In this document: positions 25,353 through 33,561 of the stretch, piece by piece
How the letters are laid out: every line of letters begins with the position of its first letter
How positions within the stretch are numbered: the stretch's first letter is position 1
NCBI GenBank assembly: GCA_025357755.1
Contig: JANXOP010000185.1
Location: forward strand, 1 to 61,128
Reading direction: 5' to 3'
Source: Kofleriaceae bacterium
GTDB taxonomy: Bacteria; Myxococcota_A; Polyangia; Haliangiales; Haliangiaceae
DNA length: 61,128 bases
Notes under the pieces: model-generated
What the model saw: the letters and a program-made list of their open reading frames with translations, nothing else
What the model was told of the DNA's origin: nothing
The model's database searches: none
Translations under genes and position numbers: made by a program

Positions 25353-25964
25353 TCACGCCTTCATGCTGGGACGCTCGGCGCAACGTGCATGCCAGGCGAT
25401 CAGGTTTGGATGCTTCTCGGGCTGGAGCCGGATCTTCGATGCCTTGCCGAAATCGATCGCGCAGATCGCCGTGATGTCGGCAACGGTGAAGCGATCGCCT
25501 GCCATGTAGGTCCGGGTCGCCAGCTCCCGGTCGAGCCAGTCGAGGCGAGAGTGGAGGATCTCGCTCATGATCGTCGCGAACTCTGGCGCCTGCTTGATCC
25601 GGCCCTGCCAGTAGGCGCTCGTGTTGCGGAAGATCTGCATGATCGGGATGAACACTTCGAGCTCCGCGTGGCGGTTCCACTGCTCGATCTGTGACCGCTC
25701 CCACGCGTCGACCCCGAACAGGTTCGGCTCGGGTTGGACCTCCTCGATGTAGCGACAGATGGCCATCGATTCGCGGATGATCCGGCCATCGGCCAATTCG
25801 AGGATCGGAAGCAGCGACAGCGGATGCTTACGACGGTAGTCCACGCTGAGGTGTTGATCGGTGGCGATCAGGACCTCGATCGTGTCGTAGGCCACGCTCT
25901 TCTCTGCGAGGAAGATCCGCACCCGCCGGGGATTGGGGGCGCGTGGGTCTTGATACAGCAGCAT
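25353..25964 (-). CDS. Glutathione S-transferase family protein
   Basis: About 203 residues from ATG 25964 (GTG 25973 would add three). N-terminal thioredoxin-like domain (MLLYQDPRAPNPRRVRIFLAE ... LPILELADGRIIRESMAICRYIEE with the cis-Pro and the E-S of the glutathione site), then an all-helical C-domain (YMAGDRFTVADITAICAIDF, N-capping box). The N-terminus fits the theta/beta-type bacterial GSTs, where Ser or Cys rather than Tyr activates glutathione; the exact residue is not assigned. Cytosolic detoxification role. TAGAGT lies 7 nt before the ATG. Confidence 0.92.
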   Translation of the reverse strand: MLLYQDPRAPNPRRVRIFLAEKSVAYDTIEVLIATDQHLSVDYRRKHPLSLLPILELADGRIIRESMAICRYIEEVQPEPNLFGVDAWERSQIEQWNRHAELEVFIPIMQIFRNTSAYWQGRIKQAPEFATIMSEILHSRLDWLDRELATRTYMAGDRFTVADITAICAIDFGKASKIRLQPEKHPNLIAWHARCAERPSMKA

Positions 25965-25971
25965 CTCGATC

Positions 25972-25977
25972 ACTCTA
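25972..25977 (-). promoter_or_regulatory. Candidate -10 element for the GST gene
   Basis: Minus-strand TAGAGT ends 7 nt before ATG 25964. It lies back to back with the plus-strand TACAAT at 26012, so the 61-bp intergenic gap would hold two divergent leaderless promoters. Confidence 0.35.
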
Positions 25978-26011
25978 CGGCCAAAACTCGGCGCGCCGCG
26001 CGTGGATCTCG

Positions 26012-26017
26012 TACAAT
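26012..26017 (+). promoter_or_regulatory. Candidate -10 element for the coiled-coil lipoprotein gene
   Basis: TACAAT ends 8 nt before ATG 26026, with no room for a normal leader. It is among the best matches to TATAAT in the window. Confidence 0.4.
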
Positions 26018-26025
26018 TAGGCAGT

Positions 26026-26943
26026 ATGCGGATCGCAGGGATTGTCGTCACGTTTGCCCTGACCGCGGCCTGTCTTTCTGGCTGCAAGACCAAGGGAGAC
26101 ACCGAGGCGGGGCCCGACCCGGCCGCGTTGAAGGCGCAGCAGGAACTGCTGTCGCGGCGCGACAAGCTGCTCGAGAAGCGCCAGGAGCTCGAGACCAAGG
26201 CGACCGAGATGGATATCGAGATCCAGAAGATCGAGTCCGCAGGTGGCGATGCGAGCGAGGCAAAGAAGAAGAAGGCCGAGATCGATAGCCAGCTCAAGGA
26301 CTCGAACTCCAGCGAGCTCGCACAGATCAACTCGAACATCGCTGCGATGAAGCAGAGCGGCGATCGCACCGCGCAGATCACGTCGCGGGAGGCTGACGTC
26401 GCGAACCGCGAGTCGCAAGTGGCGAGTCGCGAGCGTGCGATCGCCGAGCGCGAGAAGTCGTTGATCCAGCGCGATTCGGATCTCGCGCAGCGCTGGAAGG
26501 ATTCGTGCGCGATGAGCCCGGCACCGACGATCATCCAGCAAGCCCCGAGCAAGGGCGGCAACTACTCGAAGAAAGAGGTCAGCGACCTGATCGCGCGCGC
26601 GCGGGCAGGCATGGCGAAGAAGGGTTTGCTCACCGCGGACTTGCCGGGTCCGGCGCAGATGATGGAGAGCGAAGCCGGCAAGGCGCTCAACGACAACGAT
26701 ACGAGCAAGGCGTACTTCGTCGCGAATCAGCTCGTCGGCATGGTCGATTCGATCCAGATCAACCGCTCGTTCATCCAGCTCAAGATGGCGCGCGTGCAAG
26801 CGCAGATCAAAGCGGCCAAGCAAGACGACGCGACGAATCAGCAGCTCGGAGGGATCCTCTCGCAGGTGATCACGAGCTTCGGCGAGCAGAAGTTCGAGGC
26901 TGCGAACAAGCAGCTCAATCAGCTCGTCGCGATGCTCAAGTAG
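26026..26943 (+). CDS. Coiled-coil lipoprotein
   Basis: The protein has 305 residues. Lipoprotein signal with lipobox LSG-C (about residue 20). Residues 30-175 are long charged coiled coil (RRDKLLEKRQELETKATEMDI; SREADVANRESQVASRERAI), a rod-like segment. The C-terminal 110 residues form a helical domain (KEVSDLIARARAGMAKKGLL ...). A spacer or tether between the outer membrane and periplasmic partners is plausible. No family name recognised. Convergent with the PEGA gene at 26947, 3 nt apart. Confidence 0.7.
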   Translation: MRIAGIVVTFALTAACLSGCKTKGDTEAGPDPAALKAQQELLSRRDKLLEKRQELETKATEMDIEIQKIESAGGDASEAKKKKAEIDSQLKDSNSSELAQINSNIAAMKQSGDRTAQITSREADVANRESQVASRERAIAEREKSLIQRDSDLAQRWKDSCAMSPAPTIIQQAPSKGGNYSKKEVSDLIARARAGMAKKGLLTADLPGPAQMMESEAGKALNDNDTSKAYFVANQLVGMVDSIQINRSFIQLKMARVQAQIKAAKQDDATNQQLGGILSQVITSFGEQKFEAANKQLNQLVAMLK

Positions 26944-26946
26944 CCG

Positions 26947-27843
26947 CTACTTGCAGGGGTCGCCGTTGGTCATCCGGCAGTTGTCGTAGGCCGGAAATTT
27001 GTGCGCGATCGCGTAGGCCAGGATGCCGACACCAACGCCCACGACCGCGATCGCGGGATAGAGCACGTACCACCGCCGCCACACCGGCTTCTCCACGACG
27101 ACGATGTTGTCGTGGCTCGTCGGCCGCGCCTTCACGTCGTGTTCGACGATCGGGTACTCCTGCATGTTGATCGGGACCTCGGTGGTCTTGCCGTAGGTCA
27201 CGTCGATGAACTTGATGAAGTCGTGATACTGCGGATGGGTCACGCGTACCGCCTGGGTGCCGACCGCCATCGCGATCTCGCCGCGTGCGCCGGGCACGAC
27301 CTTCGAACCATTGATGAACACGGTCGCGCCGGTGACATCGATCGCGAAGTGGAGGGTGCCGCGATACTTGTCGGGGTCGAGCAGACGGATCGCCGCACCG
27401 TTCGCGCCGCCCGCACCTTCTTTGGCGCCCAACGTGAGCGTCGTCGAGCGCAGCTCCTTGCCCGTCGCGACATCGGTCGCGGTGAAATAGATGACCTTGG
27501 AGTCTCCCAGGCCGCCGACCTCGCCCGAGATCACGACCTGTGCGCCGACCAGCTTGCCGAGCTCGGTCAGACACGCGGTATCGCCGTCACACGCCTTGAG
27601 CTGCGGTTTCTTCGCCTTGTCGATCGCGGTCGCGACGGTCGCCGCGGGGATCACGTTGTTGCCGAAGCTCCCGATCGCGGTCTCGATATCGCTCACGATC
27701 TTCTTGGTCGTCGCGGATTTCTCCTCGGCGCCGAGGGTCGAGAGTGGAGCGACCGCGACCGTGCGCGGCTCGGCGACCGCGGGTGCGGTCGTCGCGACGA
27801 TCAGCGAGCAGGCCAGCGAGCAGGCGACGAGTGGCCTCAACAT
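26947..27843 (-). CDS. Periplasmic PEGA-type protein with C-terminal TM
   Basis: About 298 residues from ATG 27843. Signal peptide to about residue 24. An N-terminal alpha/beta domain (RTVAVAPLSTLG ... GAQVVISGEVGGLGDSKVIYF) resembles the TolB-N/curli-type periplasmic fold used by LpoB-like and CsgG-like proteins. A PEGA-like beta domain (GTLHFAIDVTGATVFINGSKVVPG) follows, then one TM helix near 262-282 and a short Cys-containing tail. The ATG overlaps the end of the upstream paralogue (start 28736), so the two arose by tandem duplication and are coupled. Confidence 0.7.
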   Translation of the reverse strand: MLRPLVACSLACSLIVATTAPAVAEPRTVAVAPLSTLGAEEKSATTKKIVSDIETAIGSFGNNVIPAATVATAIDKAKKPQLKACDGDTACLTELGKLVGAQVVISGEVGGLGDSKVIYFTATDVATGKELRSTTLTLGAKEGAGGANGAAIRLLDPDKYRGTLHFAIDVTGATVFINGSKVVPGARGEIAMAVGTQAVRVTHPQYHDFIKFIDVTYGKTTEVPINMQEYPIVEHDVKARPTSHDNIVVVEKPVWRRWYVLYPAIAVVGVGVGILAYAIAHKFPAYDNCRMTNGDPCK

Positions 27844-28736
27844 CCCGTACCGTCCGGGAACTTGGTGCAGCCGACCTTGCCGCTGCTGTGTCCGATGCCG
27901 TACGCGACCACCACGAAGATCACGCCCGCGGTGATCACGAACCATGGACGTTCGTAGATCGGGTTGCGCTCCTGCGTGATCGTGCGGCCGGTATCGATGG
28001 TCTGGGTCGAGCCGACGAGCCGCACCACGACCGGGCTGACCTTCTGGAAGTGGACGTCGACGTCGTCATCGAAGGGCGCGTAGTCCTTCGCTTCGACGTG
28101 AAGCTTGTGCTTGCCGAGCGCGAGCTTGCCGAGCACACCCTGATTTGCCAGTGGCGTCTTGCCGACCAACTTGCCATCGAGCGTGACGTTCGCGCCGACC
28201 AGGTCGCTCTGGATCTGCAGTGAGCCGTGGAGCTGATCCGGTGCGAGCAGGCTGTACGCGGCAACGCGTACGCCTTCGATCAGCTCGTCGGGTGTGCCCT
28301 TGAGCGGCGGGCTCTGGATCTTCTGCGATTTGCCGGTCGCGACCTCGACCGCTTTGATGTTGAGGACGTAGTTGTCACCGAGCGAGCCCACCGTACCGGT
28401 GACGACGTAGTCGACGTTCAACCGCTTGCCGATGACGCTCAGGCACTTTTCTTCGCCGGTGCAGTTCTGCTCCGCGGCGGTGATCTTCGATTCGATGTCG
28501 CGGCGGCTCGGCAGCGGCACGCGGTCGAGGCGGTCGAGCTCGAGCCGGAACAAGGTCTCGAGGCGCTGCACGATCTCGGCATCGATGCCGAGGGCATCGA
28601 ACTTCCACACCGCGATCTTCTTATCGAGCGCTTCCTCGGGCCCGCCTGCGGGCGCAGGGGCAGGTTGCGCGAGCGCAGGCACCTGAGCCGCGATCACGGA
28701 CGCAGCAAGCACCATCGAGGCGAACACCCGGGCCAC
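27837..28736 (-). CDS. Periplasmic PEGA-type protein with C-terminal TM, paralogue
   Basis: About 299 residues from GTG 28736, preferred over ATG 28769 because the signal peptide (ARVFASMVLAASVIAAQVPA) starts there and a TAAGAT hexamer lies 7 nt upstream. Same plan as the downstream gene: TolB-N-like alpha/beta domain (KIAVWKFDALGIDAEIVQRL ... LNVDYVVTGTVGSLGDNYVL), PEGA domain (GANVTLDGKLVGKTPLANQG), a TM near 260-280, and a periplasmic/cytosolic tail with two Cys. Its TGA overlaps the next gene's start region. Function unknown. Confidence 0.7.
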   Translation of the reverse strand: MARVFASMVLAASVIAAQVPALAQPAPAPAGGPEEALDKKIAVWKFDALGIDAEIVQRLETLFRLELDRLDRVPLPSRRDIESKITAAEQNCTGEEKCLSVIGKRLNVDYVVTGTVGSLGDNYVLNIKAVEVATGKSQKIQSPPLKGTPDELIEGVRVAAYSLLAPDQLHGSLQIQSDLVGANVTLDGKLVGKTPLANQGVLGKLALGKHKLHVEAKDYAPFDDDVDVHFQKVSPVVVRLVGSTQTIDTGRTITQERNPIYERPWFVITAGVIFVVVAYGIGHSSGKVGCTKFPDGTGC

Positions 28737-28743
28737 TACGTAA

Positions 28744-28749
28744 ATCTTA
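28744..28749 (-). promoter_or_regulatory. Candidate -10 element that decides the PEGA gene start
   Basis: Minus-strand TAAGAT ends 7 nt before GTG 28736 and lies downstream of the alternative ATG 28769; if used it fixes GTG as the start. Confidence 0.35.
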
Positions 28750-28791
28750 CCATCCTCCCGCGGCCACATTCGAGGCTGGCAGGCATCGTGT

Positions 28792-28797
28792 TAGGTT
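28792..28797 (+). promoter_or_regulatory. Candidate -10 element for the 127-aa lipoprotein gene
   Basis: TAGGTT ends 7 nt before ATG 28805. No ribosome-binding site is visible between them. Confidence 0.25.
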
Positions 28798-28804
28798 GTG
28801 ATCA

Positions 28805-29188
28805 ATGTTCCCGCGCGGCTTGCGAGGCATCGTTTTCGCTATCGTCGCAACGGGGGCGTCTGCTGGCTGCTCGTCGATCTCGACCGTGAGAATCCAGCCC
28901 GAGAGCGTCTACGTCGGCCCACACCTGAGGCCGATCGCGGTGGTCCACGCGCAGGTGACCAGCGCCTATATCCTGTTCATTCCGATCCCTGGCCACGTCT
29001 CGCTCGACGAGGTCGTCAACAAGATGCTGCTCGTCTCGGCCAAGGCGCTCGGCGCTGACAAGGTCGTCAACATCCAGGTCGACATCACCCCTGACGACGG
29101 CATCTGGACCCTGCGGAAGTTGCTCGGCTGGCGTACCGCAGAGGCCAGTGGCGTGGCAGTTGTTGTAGAGGACGAAGCCAAGCCGTGA
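28805..29188 (+). CDS. Small lipoprotein, function unknown
   Basis: The protein has 127 residues. Signal with lipobox ASAG-C at about residue 22. The mature part has a beta/alpha pattern (LRPIAVVHAQVTSAYILFIPI ... KALGADKVVNIQVDI) like small TRL/YbjQ-type surface lipoproteins, but I cannot place it in a family. GTGA overlap with the ArsA-like ATPase downstream couples their translation. Confidence 0.6.
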   Translation: MFPRGLRGIVFAIVATGASAGCSSISTVRIQPESVYVGPHLRPIAVVHAQVTSAYILFIPIPGHVSLDEVVNKMLLVSAKALGADKVVNIQVDITPDDGIWTLRKLLGWRTAEASGVAVVVEDEAKP

Positions 29189-30120
29189 CCGCCACCTCGA
29201 CCATCGACATCTCCGACAAACGCCTGGTCCTCGTCCTCGGCAAGGGAGGGGTGGGGCGCAGCACCCTCGCGGCTGCGCTCGCCGGCCAGAACGCCGCGCG
29301 CGGCAAGAAGACCCTGCTGTTCGAGACCAACGCGAACGATCGCTTCGGTAGCTATTTCGATAAGCCCGCCGTCGGGACGAGCATGACCGAGCTCGCGCCG
29401 AACCTCTCGGCCGTCAACACGAACCCGGCAGCCGCACTCGAGGAGTACGGCTTGATGATCCTCAAGTTCAAGTCCGTCTACGAGATGGTCTTCGAGAACA
29501 AGATCACCAAGGCGTTCTTGCGCGCGATTCCGGGACTCGATGACTACGCACTCATCGGCAAGGCGTGGTTCCACACCGAGGAGACCAAGCGCGGTCACGC
29601 GGTCTGGGACACGCTGGTGTTCGACATGCCCGCGTCGGGTCACTCGGTCTCGATGCTCAAGATTCCATGGGTGATCACCGAGACGGTACCCGATGGTCCA
29701 CTCACTCGTGACGCGCGCACGATGAAGCAGCTGCTCACCGATCCTTCGCGCACCGCGGCGATCATCGTGACGCTCGCCGAGGAGATGCCGGTCAACGAAG
29801 CGATCGAGCTCGAACAGAAGCTCACGGCGATCGGCATCGTCACGCAGCACGTGATCGTCAACCAGGTCTATCCCGAGCACTTCCCGCCCGGCTCGGCGAT
29901 CGCCAAGGTGCTCGAGGCGCTCGTCGCAGAACCGAACCTGCCGTCGCCTCTGGCCGAGCTCGTCCAGCAAGCGCGGCTATCGCGCGACCGTCACGCGTTG
30001 AACGCAGCGTACCTCACCGAGATCCGGGCGCGCGCGAAGGCGCCCGTGCACGAGCTGCCGATGATCTTCACGTCGCAGCTCTCGCCGGCGCAGGTCCGAG
30101 CGCTCGGCGAAAAGATCTAA
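29185..30120 (+). CDS. Get3/ArsA-like ATPase with Arg in place of the P-loop lysine
   Basis: The protein has 311 residues. The deviant Walker A reads G19-K20-G-G-V-G-R25-S-T: the signature lysine K20 is present but the P-loop lysine is replaced by Arg, which normally impairs ATP hydrolysis. VFDMPASGHSVSMLKIPW is the switch/Walker-B region. Its partner-like paralogue at 20571-21725 has K25 but Ser at 20, so each would supply what the other lacks if they form a heterodimer. No metal-binding Cys motif. GTG start overlaps the stop of the lipoprotein gene. Confidence 0.85.
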   Translation: MTATSTIDISDKRLVLVLGKGGVGRSTLAAALAGQNAARGKKTLLFETNANDRFGSYFDKPAVGTSMTELAPNLSAVNTNPAAALEEYGLMILKFKSVYEMVFENKITKAFLRAIPGLDDYALIGKAWFHTEETKRGHAVWDTLVFDMPASGHSVSMLKIPWVITETVPDGPLTRDARTMKQLLTDPSRTAAIIVTLAEEMPVNEAIELEQKLTAIGIVTQHVIVNQVYPEHFPPGSAIAKVLEALVAEPNLPSPLAELVQQARLSRDRHALNAAYLTEIRARAKAPVHELPMIFTSQLSPAQVRALGEKI

Positions 30121-30130
30121 GCAAGAGCGC

Positions 30131-30412
30131 TTACTCGCCTGCAGCGCGCATCGGAAACAGCGGCTCGCCGTGGATCTCGAGGCGATAGACGCTGTTCTCG
30201 GTCTCGACGTAGATCATCTTGCCGCCGGGCTCGCCGAGGACGCGCTTCACGGGCGTCGTGATCATGCGATGACCGTGCGGGTCGCGGAAGATCACCATCC
30301 CGCGCCCGATAAACGGGTACGAGATCAGGTAGCCGGTATAGATGCGTCCGTTGGCTCCGCCAGGACGTTCTAAACCGAGCTCACGAATCTTCCGTGCAGT
30401 AACACTGACCAT
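30131..30412 (-). CDS. Small hypothetical protein
   Basis: The protein has 93 residues, predicted beta-rich (RIYTGYLISYPFIGRGMVIF ... MIYVETENSVYRLEIHGEPL). No signal peptide, TM or catalytic motif. Possibly a small SH3-like or PilZ-like barrel, but the PilZ motifs are absent. TATAGA lies 12 nt before the ATG. Divergent from the MBL gene at 30477. Confidence 0.5.
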   Translation of the reverse strand: MVSVTARKIRELGLERPGGANGRIYTGYLISYPFIGRGMVIFRDPHGHRMITTPVKRVLGEPGGKMIYVETENSVYRLEIHGEPLFPMRAAGE

Positions 30413-30476
30413 GGAAGCTGCTTGTCTATAGTTTAAGAGATGCCAACGTCTGCGTCATCCTCTTGTTGGGTGATCC

Positions 30477-31367
30477 ATGGGTGAGTCCAGCGTAGACAGT
30501 CTGTACGAACAGGTGCGGGGTGCGTTACCGCCCGGTTCTGGGGGGTCCGCGGTGAGTGAACCGCCCGTGCTGCGCCTGATTGCGCCGAGGATTCGCGTGC
30601 TTGCGCTGCGGACCCCCACCTTGCCACCCGCCGCGCATACAAACGTGTACCTGGTCGGACCCGACGCGGGTCCCTGGATGGCGGTCGATCCCGGCTCGCC
30701 GTACCCCGATCAGGAGGCCGTGCTCGATGCCGCGCTCGCAGCGGCGGGCGTCTCGCTCGGGCTCGTGCTGCTCACCCACCACCACGGCGACCACACCGGT
30801 GGCGCGCGCGCGCTCGCGGATCGCTGGGGCGTACCGATCGCCGCGCACGCGAACACGATCCGGCGGCTGCCGAAGCTCCGGATCGAGCGCACGCTCGAAG
30901 CTGGCGAGCAGGTCGGCGGCTGGACCTGCGTGTACACGCCCGGCCACGCCGACGGCCACCTCTGTTTCGAGCAGCCCGGCTTCACGATCGCGGGTGACAT
31001 GGTCGCCGGGCTCGGCACGATCCTCATCGATCCGAGCGAAGGCGATATGAGCGTGTACCTCGCATCGCTCGAGCTGTTGCTCGCCCGGCCCCAGAGCATG
31101 CTCTTGCCTGCGCACGGACCCTCGATTCCGGATGGTCACGCCAAGCTGCGCGAGTACATCGCGCACCGCTTGATGCGCGAGGCAAAAGTCGCGGCGGCGC
31201 TAGGGGCTAGCGACGCTAGTTTGAACGAATTGGTCGCGATCGCGTATGCCGATACGCCCCGGATGCTGTGGCCGCTCGCCGAGCGCGTCCTCCTCGCACA
31301 TCTCGCCAAGCTGCAACGCGACGGGCGTGCACGCGAGGGGTCGCCCGGGCGATGGTCGACACCGTGA
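30477..31367 (+). CDS. MBL-fold hydrolase, LACTB2-like
   Basis: The protein has 296 residues. Zinc motif THHHGDHTGG (about residue 101), further ligands in TPGHADGHLCF, GDMVAG and PAHGPSI. C-terminal 70 residues form the winged-helix-like extension (AKLREYIAHRLMREAKVAAAL) found in LACTB2-type enzymes, some of which are single-strand RNA endonucleases. The substrate here is not determined by sequence. The first 30 residues look extraneous; a later start is possible. It sits 24 nt upstream of a sigma-54 activator. Confidence 0.88.
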   Translation: MGESSVDSLYEQVRGALPPGSGGSAVSEPPVLRLIAPRIRVLALRTPTLPPAAHTNVYLVGPDAGPWMAVDPGSPYPDQEAVLDAALAAAGVSLGLVLLTHHHGDHTGGARALADRWGVPIAAHANTIRRLPKLRIERTLEAGEQVGGWTCVYTPGHADGHLCFEQPGFTIAGDMVAGLGTILIDPSEGDMSVYLASLELLLARPQSMLLPAHGPSIPDGHAKLREYIAHRLMREAKVAAALGASDASLNELVAIAYADTPRMLWPLAERVLLAHLAKLQRDGRAREGSPGRWSTP

Positions 31368-31375
31368 TCCGCGGC

Positions 31376-31381
31376 TATAGT
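31376..31381 (+). promoter_or_regulatory. Candidate -10 element for the sigma-54 activator gene
   Basis: TATAGT ends 10 nt before the TTG start at 31392. Confidence 0.3.
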
Positions 31382-31391
31382 CAGCATCCCC

Positions 31392-32831
31392 TTGGCACTC
31401 ACGTTCGACACTCTCGCTGAAGTCGCGCTCGCGCGAGATCTACTGCGTCGCTGGTGGGGGCTCGAGCTCGGCCTCGCCGAGGCGAACGGCGACGGCGCGG
31501 ACCGAACGTCGAACGTGACCGCGCAGACGATCATGAAGCTCAGCCCCGACTACGCGGGCTCGATGCGCGAAGCCGCGGCGCTCGCCAGTGCGGCGAAGAC
31601 CGCGATCGTCCATCGCGATCACGCCGGCCTCACGATCGTCGCGTGCACCGTGCGCGGTGGCGATGGTAAGCCGACGGGGCTGGTGTACTCGTCGGGCGGT
31701 CGCTACCAGGTCGACGCGGCGACCCTCGCGCACTCGATCACCGCGATCACCGGCATCACGACCGAAGCCGCGGCGATGGCCGCGGCCGTGCCCGCGCTCG
31801 ACGATCTCGCGATCGCGCGGATCACGGATCTGGTCACCGCGGCAGCCCGCGCCTGCGAACGCGCGCAACCCGCGATCATTCCGCCGACCACCTGGACGCA
31901 TCCGTTCACCGAGATCGTCGGCGATGCGCCGGCGGTGCGCGAAGTGGTCAAGCTCCTCACGAAGGTCGTCAAGAGCGAAGCGACCGTGCTGATCCACGGC
32001 GAGAGCGGCACAGGCAAGGAGCTGATCGCGCGCGCGATCCACTATCACGGGCCTCGCGCGAAGAAGCCGTTCGTCGTGCAGAACTGCTCGGCGTTCAACG
32101 ACAACCTGCTCGAGAGTGCGCTGTTCGGCCATCAACGTGGCTCGTTCACCGGCGCGGTGAAAGATCAGAAGGGTCTGTTCGAGACCGCCGATGGCGGCAC
32201 GTTCTTCCTCGACGAGATCGGCGACATGTCCGCCGCGCTACAGGTCAAGCTCTTGCGCGTGCTGCAAGAGGGCACGTTCATGCCGGTCGGCGGCACCAAG
32301 CCCGTGCGTGTTGACGTGCGGATCGTCGCGGCCTCGCACAAGGACCTCCAGACGATGGTCCAGCACAAGCAGTTCCGCGAGGACTTGTTCTATCGCGTCA
32401 ACGTCCTGAAGATCACCGTGCCGCAGCTGCGCGAGCGCGTCTCGGACATCCCGCGGCTCGTCGGTCACTTCCTCAAGAAGCACACGCCGAACGGCACGCC
32501 GCCGCGGCTCTCCGCCGGTGCCCTCGCGCGGCTGATGGCGTATCCGTGGCCGGGCAATATTCGCGAGCTCGAGAACGAGATCGAGCGCATGCTCGTGCTC
32601 GCTGCCGGCGCGACCGAGCTCACCGCCTCGATGGTCTCGACGCGCGTCGCCGGGGCCGCGATCAGCGCACCGCGTCCGCTCCGCGATGTCGTCGATGTCG
32701 CTGAAGCCGATGCGATCACCGCGGCGCTCGGCCGTCAGGTCGGCGATCGCGATGCCGCGGCGGCCGAGCTCGGCGTCTCGCCCGGCTACTTGGAAGCGCG
32801 GCGAGGCGCGCTAGGGTTGCGGTCGGAATGA
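31392..32831 (+). CDS. Sigma-54-dependent transcriptional activator with atypical sensor
   Basis: About 479 residues from TTG 31392. Residues 1-165 are an unrecognised sensory region with no receiver Asp signature, PAS or GAF motif I can identify. AAA+ domain: Walker A GESGTGKE (about 203), sigma-54 loop written GSFTGA instead of GAFTGA, Walker B GGTFFLDEIGD, sensor/arginine-finger FREDLFYRVNVL. The C-terminal Fis-like HTH is degenerate (DAAAAELGVSPGYLEARRGAL). Ala-to-Ser in the loop is a known tolerated type of change in some activators, but activity should be tested. The stop overlaps the yacG start (ATGA). Confidence 0.88.
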   Translation: MALTFDTLAEVALARDLLRRWWGLELGLAEANGDGADRTSNVTAQTIMKLSPDYAGSMREAAALASAAKTAIVHRDHAGLTIVACTVRGGDGKPTGLVYSSGGRYQVDAATLAHSITAITGITTEAAAMAAAVPALDDLAIARITDLVTAAARACERAQPAIIPPTTWTHPFTEIVGDAPAVREVVKLLTKVVKSEATVLIHGESGTGKELIARAIHYHGPRAKKPFVVQNCSAFNDNLLESALFGHQRGSFTGAVKDQKGLFETADGGTFFLDEIGDMSAALQVKLLRVLQEGTFMPVGGTKPVRVDVRIVAASHKDLQTMVQHKQFREDLFYRVNVLKITVPQLRERVSDIPRLVGHFLKKHTPNGTPPRLSAGALARLMAYPWPGNIRELENEIERMLVLAAGATELTASMVSTRVAGAAISAPRPLRDVVDVAEADAITAALGRQVGDRDAAAAELGVSPGYLEARRGALGLRSE

Positions 32832-33028
32832 GCGCGAAGTGCCCAGCGTGTAAGAAGGCCGCGAGCAAGGACGGCAACAAGGTGTACCCGTTCTGCTCCG
32901 AGCGGTGCCAGCTCGTCGATCTCGGCAAGTGGCTGAACGAGGAGTATCGGGTGCCCGGCGAGGCCGACGAGAGTGGCGGCGGCAGCGAGCAAGGGCAGGG
33001 GCCCGGCTCGAGCAGCAATCGCGAGTAG
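32828..33028 (+). CDS. yacG: DNA gyrase inhibitor YacG (zinc-binding)
   Basis: The protein has 66 residues. Four-Cys zinc site: C5-x2-C8 ... FCSERC, with the family hallmark PFCSERCQLVDLGKWLNEEY. The acidic/Ser/Gly tail is disordered. YacG binds gyrase B and blocks DNA binding in enterobacteria. Coupling to a sigma-54 activator through ATGA overlap is unusual; yacG is more often next to coaE. Confidence 0.93.
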   Translation: MSAKCPACKKAASKDGNKVYPFCSERCQLVDLGKWLNEEYRVPGEADESGGGSEQGQGPGSSSNRE

Positions 33029-33064
33029 CGTTCGACGAGCGCGGCCACGAGCGCAGCGGCGCGC

Positions 33065-33070
33065 TACACT
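33065..33070 (+). promoter_or_regulatory. Candidate -10 element for the 160-aa membrane protein
   Basis: TACACT ends 8 nt before GTG 33079 and is the main reason for preferring that start over GTG 33169. Confidence 0.3.
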
Positions 33071-33078
33071 TCCTCGGC

Positions 33079-33561
33079 GTGGCCAAGCTCGAACAGCGTA
33101 CTGGCGTCGAACACGGTGCGACCTCGTTTGTCGAGCAACGCGACCACGGCCTGCCGCACCCGAGCAGAGTGAACAATCGGGGCGTCCGGGTCGGTGCGCA
33201 GCTCGGTTTGCTCAACACGTTGTTCATCGCGTTTGCGTTCGGGTTCGCGTTCGCCAAGTCCGAGGAGACTCAGCTCTCGCCGTGGTTCCTGGCGCTGATG
33301 ATCTTCGCGTTCGGCGTGGTGCCGGGCGTGGTTACCGGCATGCTGCTCGGTCGGATTGGCATCGCGCTCGCGCGGCGCCACGTGGTGATCCGCTGCATCG
33401 CGCTCGCCGTGCCCGCGATCGGCACGATGCTCGGCTACGCCGCCTTCTTCGGGCTCGCGTCGCGGTTCGCGCTCGGCGTGATCCCGACGGTGGTCTGCGC
33501 GCTGATCCTCGAGCGCGCCACGCGTGCGCGCTCCGATCTCCCCACCGCGACCGTGCAGTAG
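33079..33561 (+). CDS. Hypothetical membrane protein
   Basis: About 160 residues from GTG 33079 (GTG 33169 is an alternative and would remove a polar 30-residue N-terminus). Four TM helices at about 36-55, 67-89, 96-116 and 121-146. No catalytic motif or family recognised. Its stop abuts the stop of the opposing PD40 gene with no gap. Confidence 0.55.
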   Translation: MAKLEQRTGVEHGATSFVEQRDHGLPHPSRVNNRGVRVGAQLGLLNTLFIAFAFGFAFAKSEETQLSPWFLALMIFAFGVVPGVVTGMLLGRIGIALARRHVVIRCIALAVPAIGTMLGYAAFFGLASRFALGVIPTVVCALILERATRARSDLPTATVQ

